A model generated the notes under the pieces. It searched no databases. It saw only the letters and a program-made list of their open reading frames with translations, and was not told the origin of the DNA. The translations under genes were made by a program, and so were the position numbers. Positions 1 to 6,517 of a DNA stretch of 14,490 bases are shown one piece after another. Positions within the stretch are counted from its first letter, which is position 1, and each line of letters begins with the position of its first letter. The DNA comes from Chloroflexota bacterium (GTDB lineage Bacteria; Chloroflexota; Dehalococcoidia; UBA3495), in assembly GCA_022563275.1 (NCBI GenBank), contig JADFNR010000024.1:14587-29076 (forward strand), read 5' to 3'.

Positions 1-1367
1 GAGTCCGTTACCGCGCCGCTGGCGGCGTGTAGTATCCGCACCTTGGCATCTTCGTCAACCAACCGCTCCAGCGCCCCGCGGACAGCTTCCACGCTCCCCT
101 GGACGTCTGCCTTGATCACCAGGTTCATCTCTTTGATCTCGTCGGTGTCCACCTGGTTGATCATTTCTTCCAAGGTGAGGGCGCGGCCCTGTCCGGACTG
201 AGAGTGATGGGCCTTACCACTAGCTTCGGCCATGGAACGGCCCTCTCGTTCGTTGGTGGCGACGGTCAACTGGTCACCGGCCTCGGGCAGAGACCCAAAT
301 CCCAGGACCTCGGCCGGATAACCTGGGGGGACGGATTGCATGGGCTTCCCCTGATCGTTGGTCATCGCCTTAACCCGCCCGCACGCCGCGCCGGCTACGA
401 TAAAATCGCCAATCTTCAAGGTGCCATCCTGTACCAAGACGGTGGCGCTGGGCCCCCGTTTCCGGTCCAGTTTTGCTTCGATGACGACGCCCGTGGCTGG
501 TTTATTGGGATTCGCCTTAAGTTCGCTAATCTCCGCCACCAGCAGTAGGTTCTCCAGCAGGTTGTCGATGCCCTCGCCGGTCTTGGCTGAGATATCCACG
601 GAGATAACGTCGCCGCCCCAGTCTTCTACCAATAGTTCCTGCTCACTGAGTTGGCGTTTCACCCGCTCTGGGTCGGCGCCCGGAAGGTCCATCTTGTTGA
701 TGGCGACCACGATCGGGACCTTGGCCGCCTTGGCATGGTTGATGGCCTCCAGCGTTTGAGGCATGATGCCGTCGTCGGCCGCGACGACTACTACGGCTAT
801 GTCGGTAACCCGTGCACCCCTGGCGCGGATGGCCGTGAACGCGGCGTGGCCCGGTGTATCCAAGAAGGTGATGGGTTGACCGTGGGATTCAACCTGATAG
901 GCCCCGATGTGCTGAGTGATGCCGCCGGCCTCGCCCTCAGCGACATTGGTGTTCTTGATGGAGTCCAGCAAAGAGGTCTTGCCATGGTCCACGTGGCCAA
1001 GTATGGTGATCACCGGCGGGCGGACCACCAGATTGGATTCGTCTTCCTTGCTTCCGGTTCCCTTGGAGGGTGCTGATTTGGCCGTGGTGGGCTCCTCGGC
1101 CATGCTGGTTCGGACTCCCAGAGCAGTGGTTACCAGGGTGGCCACTTTATATTCGACCACCTGGTTCATGGACGCCATGATCCCGTTGCGCATCAATTGC
1201 TTGATCACGTCAATGGGATTTTGATTCAAGACCTCCGCCAGATACTGGACTGTCATCGTCTCTGGCAGGACTAAGGCACGGGACTGTGCCCGCTTCTCTC
1301 CAGTTTTGCGGGGTCTCGGTTTTTTACCTGCGCCGTCCACTGCGGTGGGTTGTCCGTCAGAAGTCAT
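1..1367 (-). CDS. infB: Translation initiation factor IF-2 (partial, C-terminus beyond left edge)
   Basis: IF-2 is the GTPase that places initiator fMet-tRNA on the 30S subunit and promotes subunit joining. The first 455 residues are visible. After a short basic N-terminus, residues about 33-85 form an IF2-N-type helical domain ([20 protein letters not shown]). The GTPase domain has G1 GHVDHGKT at 124-131, G2 GGITQHIG at 148-155, G3 DTPGHAAF at 170-177, G4 NKMD at 224-227 and G5 SAK at 260-262. Domain II and the start of domain III follow ([16 protein letters not shown]). The long N-terminal extension of enterobacterial IF-2 is absent. The ATG at 1367 was chosen because an upstream in-frame ATG at 1379 meets a TAG after three codons. 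No strong Shine-Dalgarno sequence is visible, so translation may be coupled to rnpM, which ends 26 bases upstream. It is the last visible gene of the nusA operon. Confidence 0.97.
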   Translation of the reverse strand, partial: MTSDGQPTAVDGAGKKPRPRKTGEKRAQSRALVLPETMTVQYLAEVLNQNPIDVIKQLMRNGIMASMNQVVEYKVATLVTTALGVRTSMAEEPTTAKSAPSKGTGSKEDESNLVVRPPVITILGHVDHGKTSLLDSIKNTNVAEGEAGGITQHIGAYQVESHGQPITFLDTPGHAAFTAIRARGARVTDIAVVVVAADDGIMPQTLEAINHAKAAKVPIVVAINKMDLPGADPERVKRQLSEQELLVEDWGGDVISVDISAKTGEGIDNLLENLLLVAEISELKANPNKPATGVVIEAKLDRKRGPSATVLVQDGTLKIGDFIVAGAACGRVKAMTNDQGKPMQSVPPGYPAEVLGFGSLPEAGDQLTVATNEREGRSMAEASGKAHHSQSGQGRALTLEEMINQVDTDEIKEMNLVIKADVQGSVEAVRGALERLVDEDAKVRILHAASGAVTD

Positions 1368-1393
1368 CTACACATCCATTGGTATTCTAAAGA

Positions 1394-1687
1394 TTAGTGC
1401 GCCGTAGCCTGAGGGGCGATGTTCGCTTCGTAATAAGCCCGTACCTGTTCCAAGTCATGGGTGGAAAGGTCCTGCTTGAAACTACGTCCCAAAGCCCCTT
1501 TGCCAAGTGCCCGGCCCCAGCAATCGGGAGTGCGGCAAAGGTAGGCGCCCCTTCCCGGCGCCCTCCCGGTGGCATCGACAGTGATTGGCCCCTCACTGGC
1601 CCGGACGACCCGAACAAGTTGTGCCTTTGGCATCTTGGCGCCACAGGCTACACAACTTCGTTCGGGGAGATGTCGATTCTTTGGCAA
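1394..1687 (-). CDS. rnpM: RNase P modulator RnpM / YlxR family nucleic-acid-binding protein
   Basis: A 97-residue YlxR (DUF448) protein. The family is small and RNA-binding, encoded between nusA and infB, and in Bacillus is reported to modulate RNase P. Family signatures are clear: RSCVACGAKMPKAQLVRVVR near the N-terminus, then GRAPGRGAYLCRTPDCWGRA with the GRGAYLC core, then a basic GALGRSF segment. The start is TTG at 1687, because a GGAGG (1695-1699 on the minus strand) sits 7 bases upstream and the encoded protein then begins just before the conserved domain. A longer reading frame up to 1912 would overlap the nusA 3' end and add an Ala-rich segment that is only nusA's Arg/Gly-coding DNA in another frame. 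The gene follows the nusA stop by 73 bases. The usual second small gene, an L7Ae-like ylxQ, is missing. Confidence 0.9.
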   Translation of the reverse strand: MPKNRHLPERSCVACGAKMPKAQLVRVVRASEGPITVDATGRAPGRGAYLCRTPDCWGRALGKGALGRSFKQDLSTHDLEQVRAYYEANIAPQATAH

Positions 1688-1760
1688 GGCCGGCCCTCCA
1701 GAGAGCTGCTCACTGGCTTTGCGGCGAAAGCCAGTAGCGGGAGGCCATTCAGTGAAGAAT

Positions 1761-3380
1761 CTAGCGGCCTCCGCCGGCAGCAGCTCCGCCACCGCGTGCA
1801 CCGCCACCACGGGCTCCACCACGGGCGCCCCCGCCTCTCCGGCGCCGGCCGCCGCGGCCGCCGCCCCGGAACTCTTCGACGATATCTTCGGCGAACCGGA
1901 TCTTGCCCGCATCGGGAATCAGGACCGGCAGGTCTTCTAAGGCCGGCAGTTCCCCTTCGTCTTCGTCTTCCTCTTCCTCTTCGTCGTCATCCGATAACTC
2001 AACGTCTTCAATAGTGAAGGCGCCTAGGTCTTCAACGCTGATGCCTTCGGCAGCAACGGGCTCGGCCGTTGCTTCTGATGGCGCCTGTTCTTCTTCTTCC
2101 CGGATCAGGGCCTCGAGGATGCTGTCCTCATCGATCTCCGCGGCCGGAGCTTCGGCGGCCACCGGTTCTGCTGCCTCGGCCTCCGCCTCTTCGGTGGCCA
2201 CGGCGCCCGCCTCTTCGACGATGGCGATCGCTTCTTCCACGGCTTCGGCTGCTTCCGCGGCCTCTTCTGCCGCCACTTTCGGTTTATCGGCAGTTTTCGT
2301 TTTGGCGCCGGCTTTGGCTTGAGCGGCTGCCTTGATCTCTTCCCACTCGGTTAAGCCCTTGATGTCCAGTCTCCAACCGGTCAAACGGGCAGCCAACCGG
2401 GTGTTCTGGCCCTCTTTCCCGATGGCCAGCGAGAGTTGCCGGTCCGGAACCACCACGATGGCGGTCTGTTCCGCCTCCAACAGTTCCACGTGGACCGGTT
2501 CCGAAGGGCTGAGGGCGTTGGTTATGAATTTCTTGGGCTCTTCATCCCAAGACACGATGTCGATTTTCTCGCCTTGAAGCTCGTTCACTATGCTTTGGAT
2601 CCGGTTGCCCCGGATACCGATGCAGGAGCCCACTGGGTCGATGCCGGGCTGAGTGGCGCTCACGGCCACTTTGCTGCGGAAACCGGCTTCCCGGGCGATG
2701 GCCTTGATCTCCACCACGCCGTTGTAGACCTCAGGCACCTCAATCTCGAACAGCCGTTTCAGCATGTTCTTGTGGCTTCTGGAGACCAGAATCTCCGGTC
2801 CCTTGGGCGTGCTTCGGACGCTGATGAGATAGACCTTGGTGCGCTGTCCCTTGCGGTACCGCTCGTTGGGAGCCTGTTCTTCGTAAGGGAGGATGGCTTG
2901 GGCGCGGCCCAGGTCCAAGGTGATGGTACGGCCCGGCTCGGCCTGTTCAATCACGCCCGAGACGATATCGCCCTCGTGCTGCTGGAACTCCTGGTAGAGG
3001 AGGTCCCGTTCCGCTTCCCTGAGGCGTTGCAGCACCACCTGCTTGGCGGTCTGCGCCGCGATACGGCTGGCGTTGTGGGGCAGTGGCTCGGCCGCCGCAA
3101 CCTCGTCACCAAGTTCGGCGCCCTTCTTGATGGCCTGGGCATCGGCCACGGTGATCTCTTTTTCGCTGTCCTCAACCGTTTCCACCACGGTTTTAAGGGC
3201 GAAAACGCTCACATCCCCAGTATTTGGATTGAGCGTAACGGAGATATTTTGGCCCGAGGCCGGGTTGTCTTTTTTAAATGCCGACGCCAGGGCAACCTCG
3301 ATCGCTCCGAGCACTTGTTCCCGGGGCAAATGCCGTTCGGCCGCCAACTGGGTCAACGCAATCAGAAAATCACTTTTCAT
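1761..3380 (-). CDS. nusA: Transcription termination/antitermination factor NusA with acidic and RGG C-terminal tail
   Basis: NusA binds RNA polymerase and nascent RNA and tunes pausing, termination and antitermination. The 539-residue protein has the RNAP-binding N-terminal domain (about 1-125), an S1 domain (about 135-200), KH1 (about 215-285, with GSCIGIRGNRIQSIVNEL) and KH2 (about 300-345, with LSLAIGKEGQNTRLAARL). It then departs from the usual plan. Residues about 345-500 are Ala/Glu-rich and strongly acidic (SDDDEEEEEDEDEGE at 463-477). Residues 505-539 are an Arg/Gly tail with ten arginines, including RRRR at 512-515 and repeated ARGG units. The ATG at 3380 has a GGGAGGGG sequence about 10 bases upstream. 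It is the first gene of nusA-rnpM-infB, read from the promoter at 3482-3511. rimP, which commonly precedes nusA, is not present. Confidence 0.96.
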   Translation of the reverse strand: MKSDFLIALTQLAAERHLPREQVLGAIEVALASAFKKDNPASGQNISVTLNPNTGDVSVFALKTVVETVEDSEKEITVADAQAIKKGAELGDEVAAAEPLPHNASRIAAQTAKQVVLQRLREAERDLLYQEFQQHEGDIVSGVIEQAEPGRTITLDLGRAQAILPYEEQAPNERYRKGQRTKVYLISVRSTPKGPEILVSRSHKNMLKRLFEIEVPEVYNGVVEIKAIAREAGFRSKVAVSATQPGIDPVGSCIGIRGNRIQSIVNELQGEKIDIVSWDEEPKKFITNALSPSEPVHVELLEAEQTAIVVVPDRQLSLAIGKEGQNTRLAARLTGWRLDIKGLTEWEEIKAAAQAKAGAKTKTADKPKVAAEEAAEAAEAVEEAIAIVEEAGAVATEEAEAEAAEPVAAEAPAAEIDEDSILEALIREEEEQAPSEATAEPVAAEGISVEDLGAFTIEDVELSDDDEEEEEDEDEGELPALEDLPVLIPDAGKIRFAEDIVEEFRGGGRGGRRRRGGGARGGARGGGARGGGAAAGGGR

Positions 3381-3432
3381 CGGTTCGCACCCCTCCCGAT
3401 TCCCGGACAGAAACCGTTTGTTTCCATCAGCA

Positions 3433-3458
3433 AGAAAGCGGGTTATACCCCGCTCTCT
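3433..3458 (-). promoter_or_regulatory. Hairpin in the nusA operon 5' leader
   Basis: On the minus strand the arms AGAGAGCGGG (3458-3449) and CCCGCTTTCT (3442-3433) pair over 10 bp with one G-U and a 6-nt loop. The element lies about 17 nt after the predicted transcription start and about 50 nt before the nusA start codon. No T-run follows, so it is not an intrinsic terminator. It may stabilise the message or be a regulatory target, but no known RNA family was recognised. Confidence 0.5.
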
Positions 3459-3481
3459 AAGGAAGGCCTATATGTAGAGTC

Positions 3482-3511
3482 AGTATAGCATCGCCACGGC
3501 TGATGTATCAA
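3482..3511 (-). promoter_or_regulatory. Housekeeping-type promoter for nusA-rnpM-infB
   Basis: Reading the minus strand, TTGATA (3511-3506) and TATACT (3487-3482) are separated by 18 bases. The -10 is preceded by TGC, giving an extended -10 (TGCTATACT). The predicted start is near 3475, leaving a leader of about 95 nt before nusA. This indicates that nusA is transcribed separately from cysM, although readthrough is possible because no clear terminator follows cysM. The rest of the 306-base gap between nusA and cysM (3381-3686) shows no gene. Confidence 0.7.
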
Positions 3512-3686
3512 GTTGTTTTACCCCTCTCCAGCCTCACACCCCTCGGTTGCGCGGCGCGCCTAAATCGTTGCCCGGGACCGGGTCCGGAGCGGCCCCAAAA
3601 AGCCTCCAACGCGAAATTTGAACTTCTACTCTCCGCCCAAACGCTATCGCTACGCCGGATTTACGCTTGGCCCGGCTTAACATCGA

Positions 3687-4637
3687 TCACCACCAGATCT
3701 TGCCCTTGGTATCCTTGGCCAGTTGTTCGTAGTCCTTCGTCCAGAGGGCGGTGCTCAAGTATTTCCAGCCACCGTCGGCCAACAAGCAGACTATATCGCC
3801 CTCGTCCATGCGCTCCGCCATGCGTATCGCCCCGTAAACCACGGAGCCCGACGAAACGCCGGCGAAGATTCCCTCCTCGGCCAAAAGACGTTTGGCGGTG
3901 GAAAACGCGTCAAAGCTGCCGACTAGCATCCTAGTATCCAGCATGGAGACGTCCAAGATGGGCGGGATAAACCCGTCCTCCAGGCTGCGGAGCCCTGAGA
4001 TGAAGTCATCGGGCTCGGGAGCCACGGCTACGATCTTTGCCTGAGGGTTGTGTTCTTTCAGCCGGCGGCCCACGCCCATCAAGGTGCCGCCGGTGCCCAG
4101 GCCGGCAACGAACATGCTGACGTCGGGCATGGCTTGGATGATCTCCGGGCCGGTGGTCTCGTAGTGGGCGTTGGGGTTGCCGCTGTTGCCATACTGGTAC
4201 AGCATGAAATAATCGCTGCCCCGTTTTTCCACCAGGTCCTGAGCGACTTCGATGGCCCCGTTGGTGCCTCGGGAGCCGTCGGATGAGATGATCTCGGCCC
4301 CGTAGGCCTCAAGTAGTTGTACCCGCTCCACGCTGACATTCTCCGGCATGACCACCGCGACCTTATAGCCCTTCAGCCGGCCGATCATGGCCAGTGAGAT
4401 TCCCGTGTTGCCGCTGGTGGGTTCCAAGATGGTGCGGTTTACGGAGATCTCTCCGTCCAGCTCGGCTTGCTCAATCATCTTGAGAGCGATGCGGTCCTTG
4501 ACGCTGCCGGTGGGGTTCTGCCCCTCCAATTTGGCGAAGATACGCACGCCCTCTTTGGGACTCATGCGCTGCAACTCAACGAGGGGCGTGTTGCCGATGG
4601 TGTCGATTATGCTTTTGTAGGTGAGCCTAGTAACCAT
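3687..4637 (-). CDS. cysM: Cysteine synthase, CysM (O-phosphoserine/CysO-dependent) type
   Basis: A fold-type II PLP enzyme of 316 residues that makes cysteine by beta-replacement. The PLP lysine is K47 in NPTGSVKDR, the substrate loop is TSGNTG at 74-79, the phosphate-binding loop is GTGGT at 181-185, and a VSSGS loop lies at 261-265. Several stretches recalled from Mycobacterium tuberculosis CysM match closely: MIEQAE.DG, MPEN.SVER.QLLE.YGA, MLYQYGN, FVAGLGT.GTLMG.GR, EGIFAG.S.G and WKYLST near the C-terminus, ending in a short aromatic tail (IWW here). That enzyme uses O-phosphoserine and a CysO thiocarboxylate rather than O-acetylserine and free sulfide. By resemblance and by the adjacent MoeB-like E1 gene I favour CysM over generic CysK, but substrate choice cannot be proven from sequence alone. 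The ATG at 4637 follows the E1 gene's stop by 139 bases. Confidence 0.85.
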   Translation of the reverse strand: MVTRLTYKSIIDTIGNTPLVELQRMSPKEGVRIFAKLEGQNPTGSVKDRIALKMIEQAELDGEISVNRTILEPTSGNTGISLAMIGRLKGYKVAVVMPENVSVERVQLLEAYGAEIISSDGSRGTNGAIEVAQDLVEKRGSDYFMLYQYGNSGNPNAHYETTGPEIIQAMPDVSMFVAGLGTGGTLMGVGRRLKEHNPQAKIVAVAPEPDDFISGLRSLEDGFIPPILDVSMLDTRMLVGSFDAFSTAKRLLAEEGIFAGVSSGSVVYGAIRMAERMDEGDIVCLLADGGWKYLSTALWTKDYEQLAKDTKGKIWW

Positions 4638-4737
4638 AAACCCTGTTTTATCGTGGAAACTTGTCGTGGAACATTATTTTGAGTCTTCCTGGCTGCCGGT
4701 GTTTGGCCCGTTACCAGTGCATGGGCCCGGTGCCAAG

Positions 4738-4763
4738 AGGGGCGTCCGTTTTGTGAGACGCCC
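4738..4763 (-). other. Inverted repeat downstream of moeB, possible weak terminator or spacer hairpin
   Basis: The gap between the E1 gene and cysM contains GGGGCGTC and GACGCCCC as an 8-bp inverted repeat around a loop of about 10 nt rich in A on the minus strand. Only TCTTGG follows on the minus strand, so it lacks a proper T-run. On the plus strand it is followed by CGCTTTT. It may partially terminate, or protect the processed end of the upstream message. Evidence is the repeat alone. Confidence 0.4.
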
Positions 4764-4776
4764 CCGCTTTTCCGAT

Positions 4777-5622
4777 CTAGTCCGAGCCTACTACCGCAGG
4801 TTCGCTAGGCTCGGCGACTCCGCAGAAGACCTCGTAATCGATCAACTCGGTAACGGTGGGATTATCTCCGCACAGCGGGCAGTCGGGGTTTTTCTTCAAA
4901 CGCACTTCCCGGAAGGTCATGCTGAGTGCGTCGATGAGCAGCAACCGGGAGCTGAGGGACTCACCGATGCCCAAGAAGTATTTCAGGGCCTCAGTGGCCT
5001 GGATGCTCCCGACCAAGCCGGTCAGAGCGCCCAGCACGCCGGCCTCGGCGCAATTGGGGACCATGCCCGGAGGCGGTGGCGAAGGGAACAGGCAGCGGTA
5101 GCAGCCCTGTCCCGGCAGGAACACGGTGGCTTGACCGTCAAAGATCAGGATGCTGCCGTCCATCAGCGGCTTCTTCAGCAGATAGCAGGCGTCGTTGACG
5201 AGATAACGGGTGGCGAAGTTGTCGGCTCCGTTGATCACCAGGTCGTATTGGCTGATTATCTCCATGGCGTTCGAAGAATCGAGGCGGGTCTCGTGCAAGA
5301 CCACGTTCACGTCTGGGTTGTAGGACTTGATGTTGTCGTAAGCGGACTCGACCTTGGGCCGGCCCACGTCGGGGGTATGGTGCAAAATTTGGCGCTGTAG
5401 ATTGGACAGTTCAACCACGTCAAAGTCCACGATGCCAACGGTGCCTACCCCGGCCAATGACAGGTAGATGGCGGACGGAGAACCAAGTCCGCCGGCGCCG
5501 ATGATCAGGGCTTTCGAGCCCATCAGGGCGCGCTGACCTTTGCTACCCACGTCACTCATTATGATGTGGCGGCTGTATCGTTTTACTTGCTCCGGTGTGA
5601 GCGTTAGGGGCTGTTCGGCCAT
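4777..5622 (-). CDS. moeB: MoeB/ThiF/MoeZ-family adenylyltransferase (E1-like), no rhodanese domain
   Basis: An E1-like enzyme that adenylates the C-terminal Gly-Gly of a ubiquitin-like sulfur carrier (MoaD, ThiS or CysO type), the step before thiocarboxylation. In the 281-residue form the nucleotide loop GAGGLGSP is at 42-49, followed by VDFDVVELSNLQRQ around 65-78 and NGADNFATR around 131-139. Zinc ligands are CYRC (174, 177) and CPLC (248, 251), and a cysteine lies in PNCAEAGVLG (191). It ends soon after TVTELIDYEVFCG, the linker that in MoeZ leads into a rhodanese domain, which is absent here. The ATG at 5622 was preferred over the ATG at 5640 because AGGAGG (5632-5637) sits 9 bases before it. 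With cysM downstream, a CysO-activating role is a reasonable inference. MoaD or ThiS activation cannot be excluded. Confidence 0.88.
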   Translation of the reverse strand: MAEQPLTLTPEQVKRYSRHIIMSDVGSKGQRALMGSKALIIGAGGLGSPSAIYLSLAGVGTVGIVDFDVVELSNLQRQILHHTPDVGRPKVESAYDNIKSYNPDVNVVLHETRLDSSNAMEIISQYDLVINGADNFATRYLVNDACYLLKKPLMDGSILIFDGQATVFLPGQGCYRCLFPSPPPPGMVPNCAEAGVLGALTGLVGSIQATEALKYFLGIGESLSSRLLLIDALSMTFREVRLKKNPDCPLCGDNPTVTELIDYEVFCGVAEPSEPAVVGSD

Positions 5623-5649
5623 GGGATGGACCCTCCTCATTTTCCCGGC

Positions 5650-5677
5650 ACTCCTGGGTGTTCGATAGTTCAGGAGT
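5650..5677 (-). promoter_or_regulatory. Hairpin in the 5' UTR just before moeB
   Basis: The minus strand has ACTCCTG (5677-5671) and CAGGAGT (5656-5650), a perfect 7-bp inverted repeat with a 14-nt loop. It lies about 27 nt upstream of the moeB start codon and 12 nt before its AGGAGG. The descending arm itself carries AGGAG, so it could be a decoy ribosome site or a translation-control hairpin. Function is unknown. Confidence 0.35.
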
Positions 5678-5747
5678 TCGGTTGTTTAGATGTGCCTGGG
5701 CCCCGATGGATGCCCCGGCGGTTAATTTAGCATAGGGATTTCGCAAT

Positions 5748-5793
5748 AAAAAAACCCACGCTTACCCCAAAGGGTTCCTCAATCGGGTGGGCG
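5748..5793 (-). terminator. Intrinsic-terminator-like element between promoter and moeB
   Basis: On the minus strand a run of seven T (5754-5748) directly follows GTGGG, which can pair with CCCAC upstream (about 5792-5788). A second CCC-TTT-GGG mini-hairpin lies inside. The stem is short and interrupted, but the T7 tract is the best in this half of the window. Because it lies after a promoter and before a co-directional gene, it would either end a small RNA or act as a transcription attenuator for moeB-cysM. Confidence 0.5.
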
Positions 5794-5885
5794 CAGGCTT
5801 CAGATGTGCAGAAGTTGTTGCCCGCCCCTATGTGGGCGGACACGTACAAGCGCAGGTCAATCGGCGATTAGATGTAATCATTAAC
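5755..5885 (-). ncRNA. Putative structured leader or small RNA upstream of moeB-cysM
   Basis: This is the stretch from the predicted start (near 5885) to the T-tract, about 138 nt including the tract, with no convincing reading frame. It contains a perfect hairpin on the minus strand, CCGCCC (5839-5834) with GGGCGG (5827-5822) and a 6-nt loop, and a second weak hairpin CTTC...GAAG. CCGATTGA and CCTGCGC each occur twice, in swapped order. I tested it by eye for T-box, SAM, TPP, molybdenum cofactor, cobalamin and 6S RNA signatures and found no convincing match. It could be a novel attenuator-type riboswitch, a small RNA, or simply an untranslated leader. Confidence 0.35.
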
Positions 5886-5920
5886 TTTTCGAGTCTATAG
5901 CTGGCAAAAGTTGTTGTCAA
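5883..5920 (-). promoter_or_regulatory. Consensus promoter overlapped by a three-block dyad (candidate operator)
   Basis: Minus strand: TTGACA (5920-5915), 17-base spacer, TAGACT (5897-5892). A dyad spans 5883-5912: AACTTTT, five bases, CTATAG, five bases, AAAAGTT. All three blocks are exactly symmetric about 5897/5898, covering the -10, most of the spacer and the predicted start. The geometry is typical of a repressor operator. The Rrf2 regulator encoded immediately upstream is the obvious candidate ligand, but this is inference. Confidence 0.65.
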
Positions 5921-5991
5921 GCAAAGGTGAGCGTGAAACGGAGGCGGCCATTCCCGTTGATCCTGGGAGTTCGCGCGTTTCCAGTGGTTGT

Positions 5992-6429
5992 CTAAAGGGG
6001 CACGGGCGATTGGCCGGCAAAGCTCAATTGACGTGCGGCAAGGTCGGCCACGCTGATATTGCTAAGCACGTCGCGGATCGTGGCTTCAACGGTCTTCCAC
6101 ACTTCTTGTTGAGCACAGGTGTGGGAGAAAACGCATTCGTGGGGGTTTATGAGACAGTCCAGCGGTGAATTGCTGCTATCCAGACTTTCCATCACCATGT
6201 TGAGGTCGATGTCTTTGGGGTCCATCGCCAGGGAATGCCCACCCTGAGGCCCTCTACGGCTTTGCACGAAGCCGAATTTATTCAGTGAGGTCATCAGTTG
6301 GTCCAGATAGGCTTCAGGAATACCCTGTTTGTAGGCGATAACCGACGTCTGGATGGGGCCTTCATCGTAGTGAAGGGCCAATTCCACCAGCGCTCGCACC
6401 CCATAGTCCACTTTCATGGGGATCTTCAT
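5992..6429 (-). CDS. Rrf2-family transcriptional regulator, likely Fe-S binding (IscR/CymR-like)
   Basis: A 145-residue Rrf2 regulator: an N-terminal winged helix (MKVDYGVRALVELAL, recognition region about 26-50, wing RRGPQGGHSLA at 58-68), then a dimerisation helix and a cysteine cluster. The cysteines C92, C99 and C105 (spacing X6, X5) sit where IscR has C92, C98 and C104, suggesting a [2Fe-2S] cluster sensor. CymR-type members without a cluster regulate cysteine metabolism by protein contact with cysteine synthase. The gene lies upstream of the E1 and cysM genes on the same strand, so control of sulfur uptake or Fe-S status is likely. The ATG at 6429 is supported by GGAGG 9 bases upstream (6439-6443). 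No specific gene name is justified between iscR and cymR. Confidence 0.9.
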   Translation of the reverse strand: MKIPMKVDYGVRALVELALHYDEGPIQTSVIAYKQGIPEAYLDQLMTSLNKFGFVQSRRGPQGGHSLAMDPKDIDLNMVMESLDSSNSPLDCLINPHECVFSHTCAQQEVWKTVEATIRDVLSNISVADLAARQLSFAGQSPVPL

Positions 6430-6463
6430 CAGGACCTACCTCCGGTCTGGAAAGACATGGTGA

Positions 6464-6492
6464 ATTATACACCAGCCCGTCCCCAATTCCAA
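6464..6492 (-). promoter_or_regulatory. Promoter of the Rrf2 regulator gene
   Basis: Minus strand: TTGGAA (6492-6487), 17-base spacer, perfect TATAAT (6469-6464). The predicted start lies near 6457, giving a short leader of about 28 nt that contains the GGAGG ribosome site. The dyad found at 5883-5912 is not repeated here. Confidence 0.7.
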
Positions 6493-6517
6493 AAATCTCG
6501 ACCGCATCAGTCGATGG

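Noticed and set aside
1761..1880. Tandem DNA repeat at the nusA 3' end
   Set aside because: The repetition is explained by in-frame Arg/Gly/Ala codons of the protein tail; units are imperfect and not phased as a satellite.
1397..2014. 205-residue plus-strand frame opposite rnpM and the nusA tail
   Set aside because: Arg/Pro/Leu-rich low complexity caused by reading the Arg/Gly-coding strand of nusA in reverse. No ribosome site or domain.
2436..3488. 350-residue open frame on the plus strand opposite nusA
   Set aside because: It lies antisense to a full NusA with intact domains. Its protein is His/Leu/Gly-rich with no recognisable domain, typical of a GC-rich shadow frame.
4621..5400. 259-residue plus-strand frame opposite the E1 gene
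   Set aside because: It is antisense to a protein with clear zinc, nucleotide and adenylation motifs. The composition (Gly, Val, Ala, His, Gln) is that of a complement of a real coding frame.
5755..5885. 6S RNA (SsrS) in the region before moeB
   Set aside because: The 3' part AGCCTGCG recalls E. coli 6S, but the 5' and 3' ends do not form the closing stem and CCTGCGC occurs twice in the same sense instead of paired.
5748..5885. T-box leader for cysteine genes
   Set aside because: No T-box sequence (GGNACCGCG) or specifier stem on the minus strand. The GGGTGGGCGC resemblance is on the plus strand, which has no gene there.
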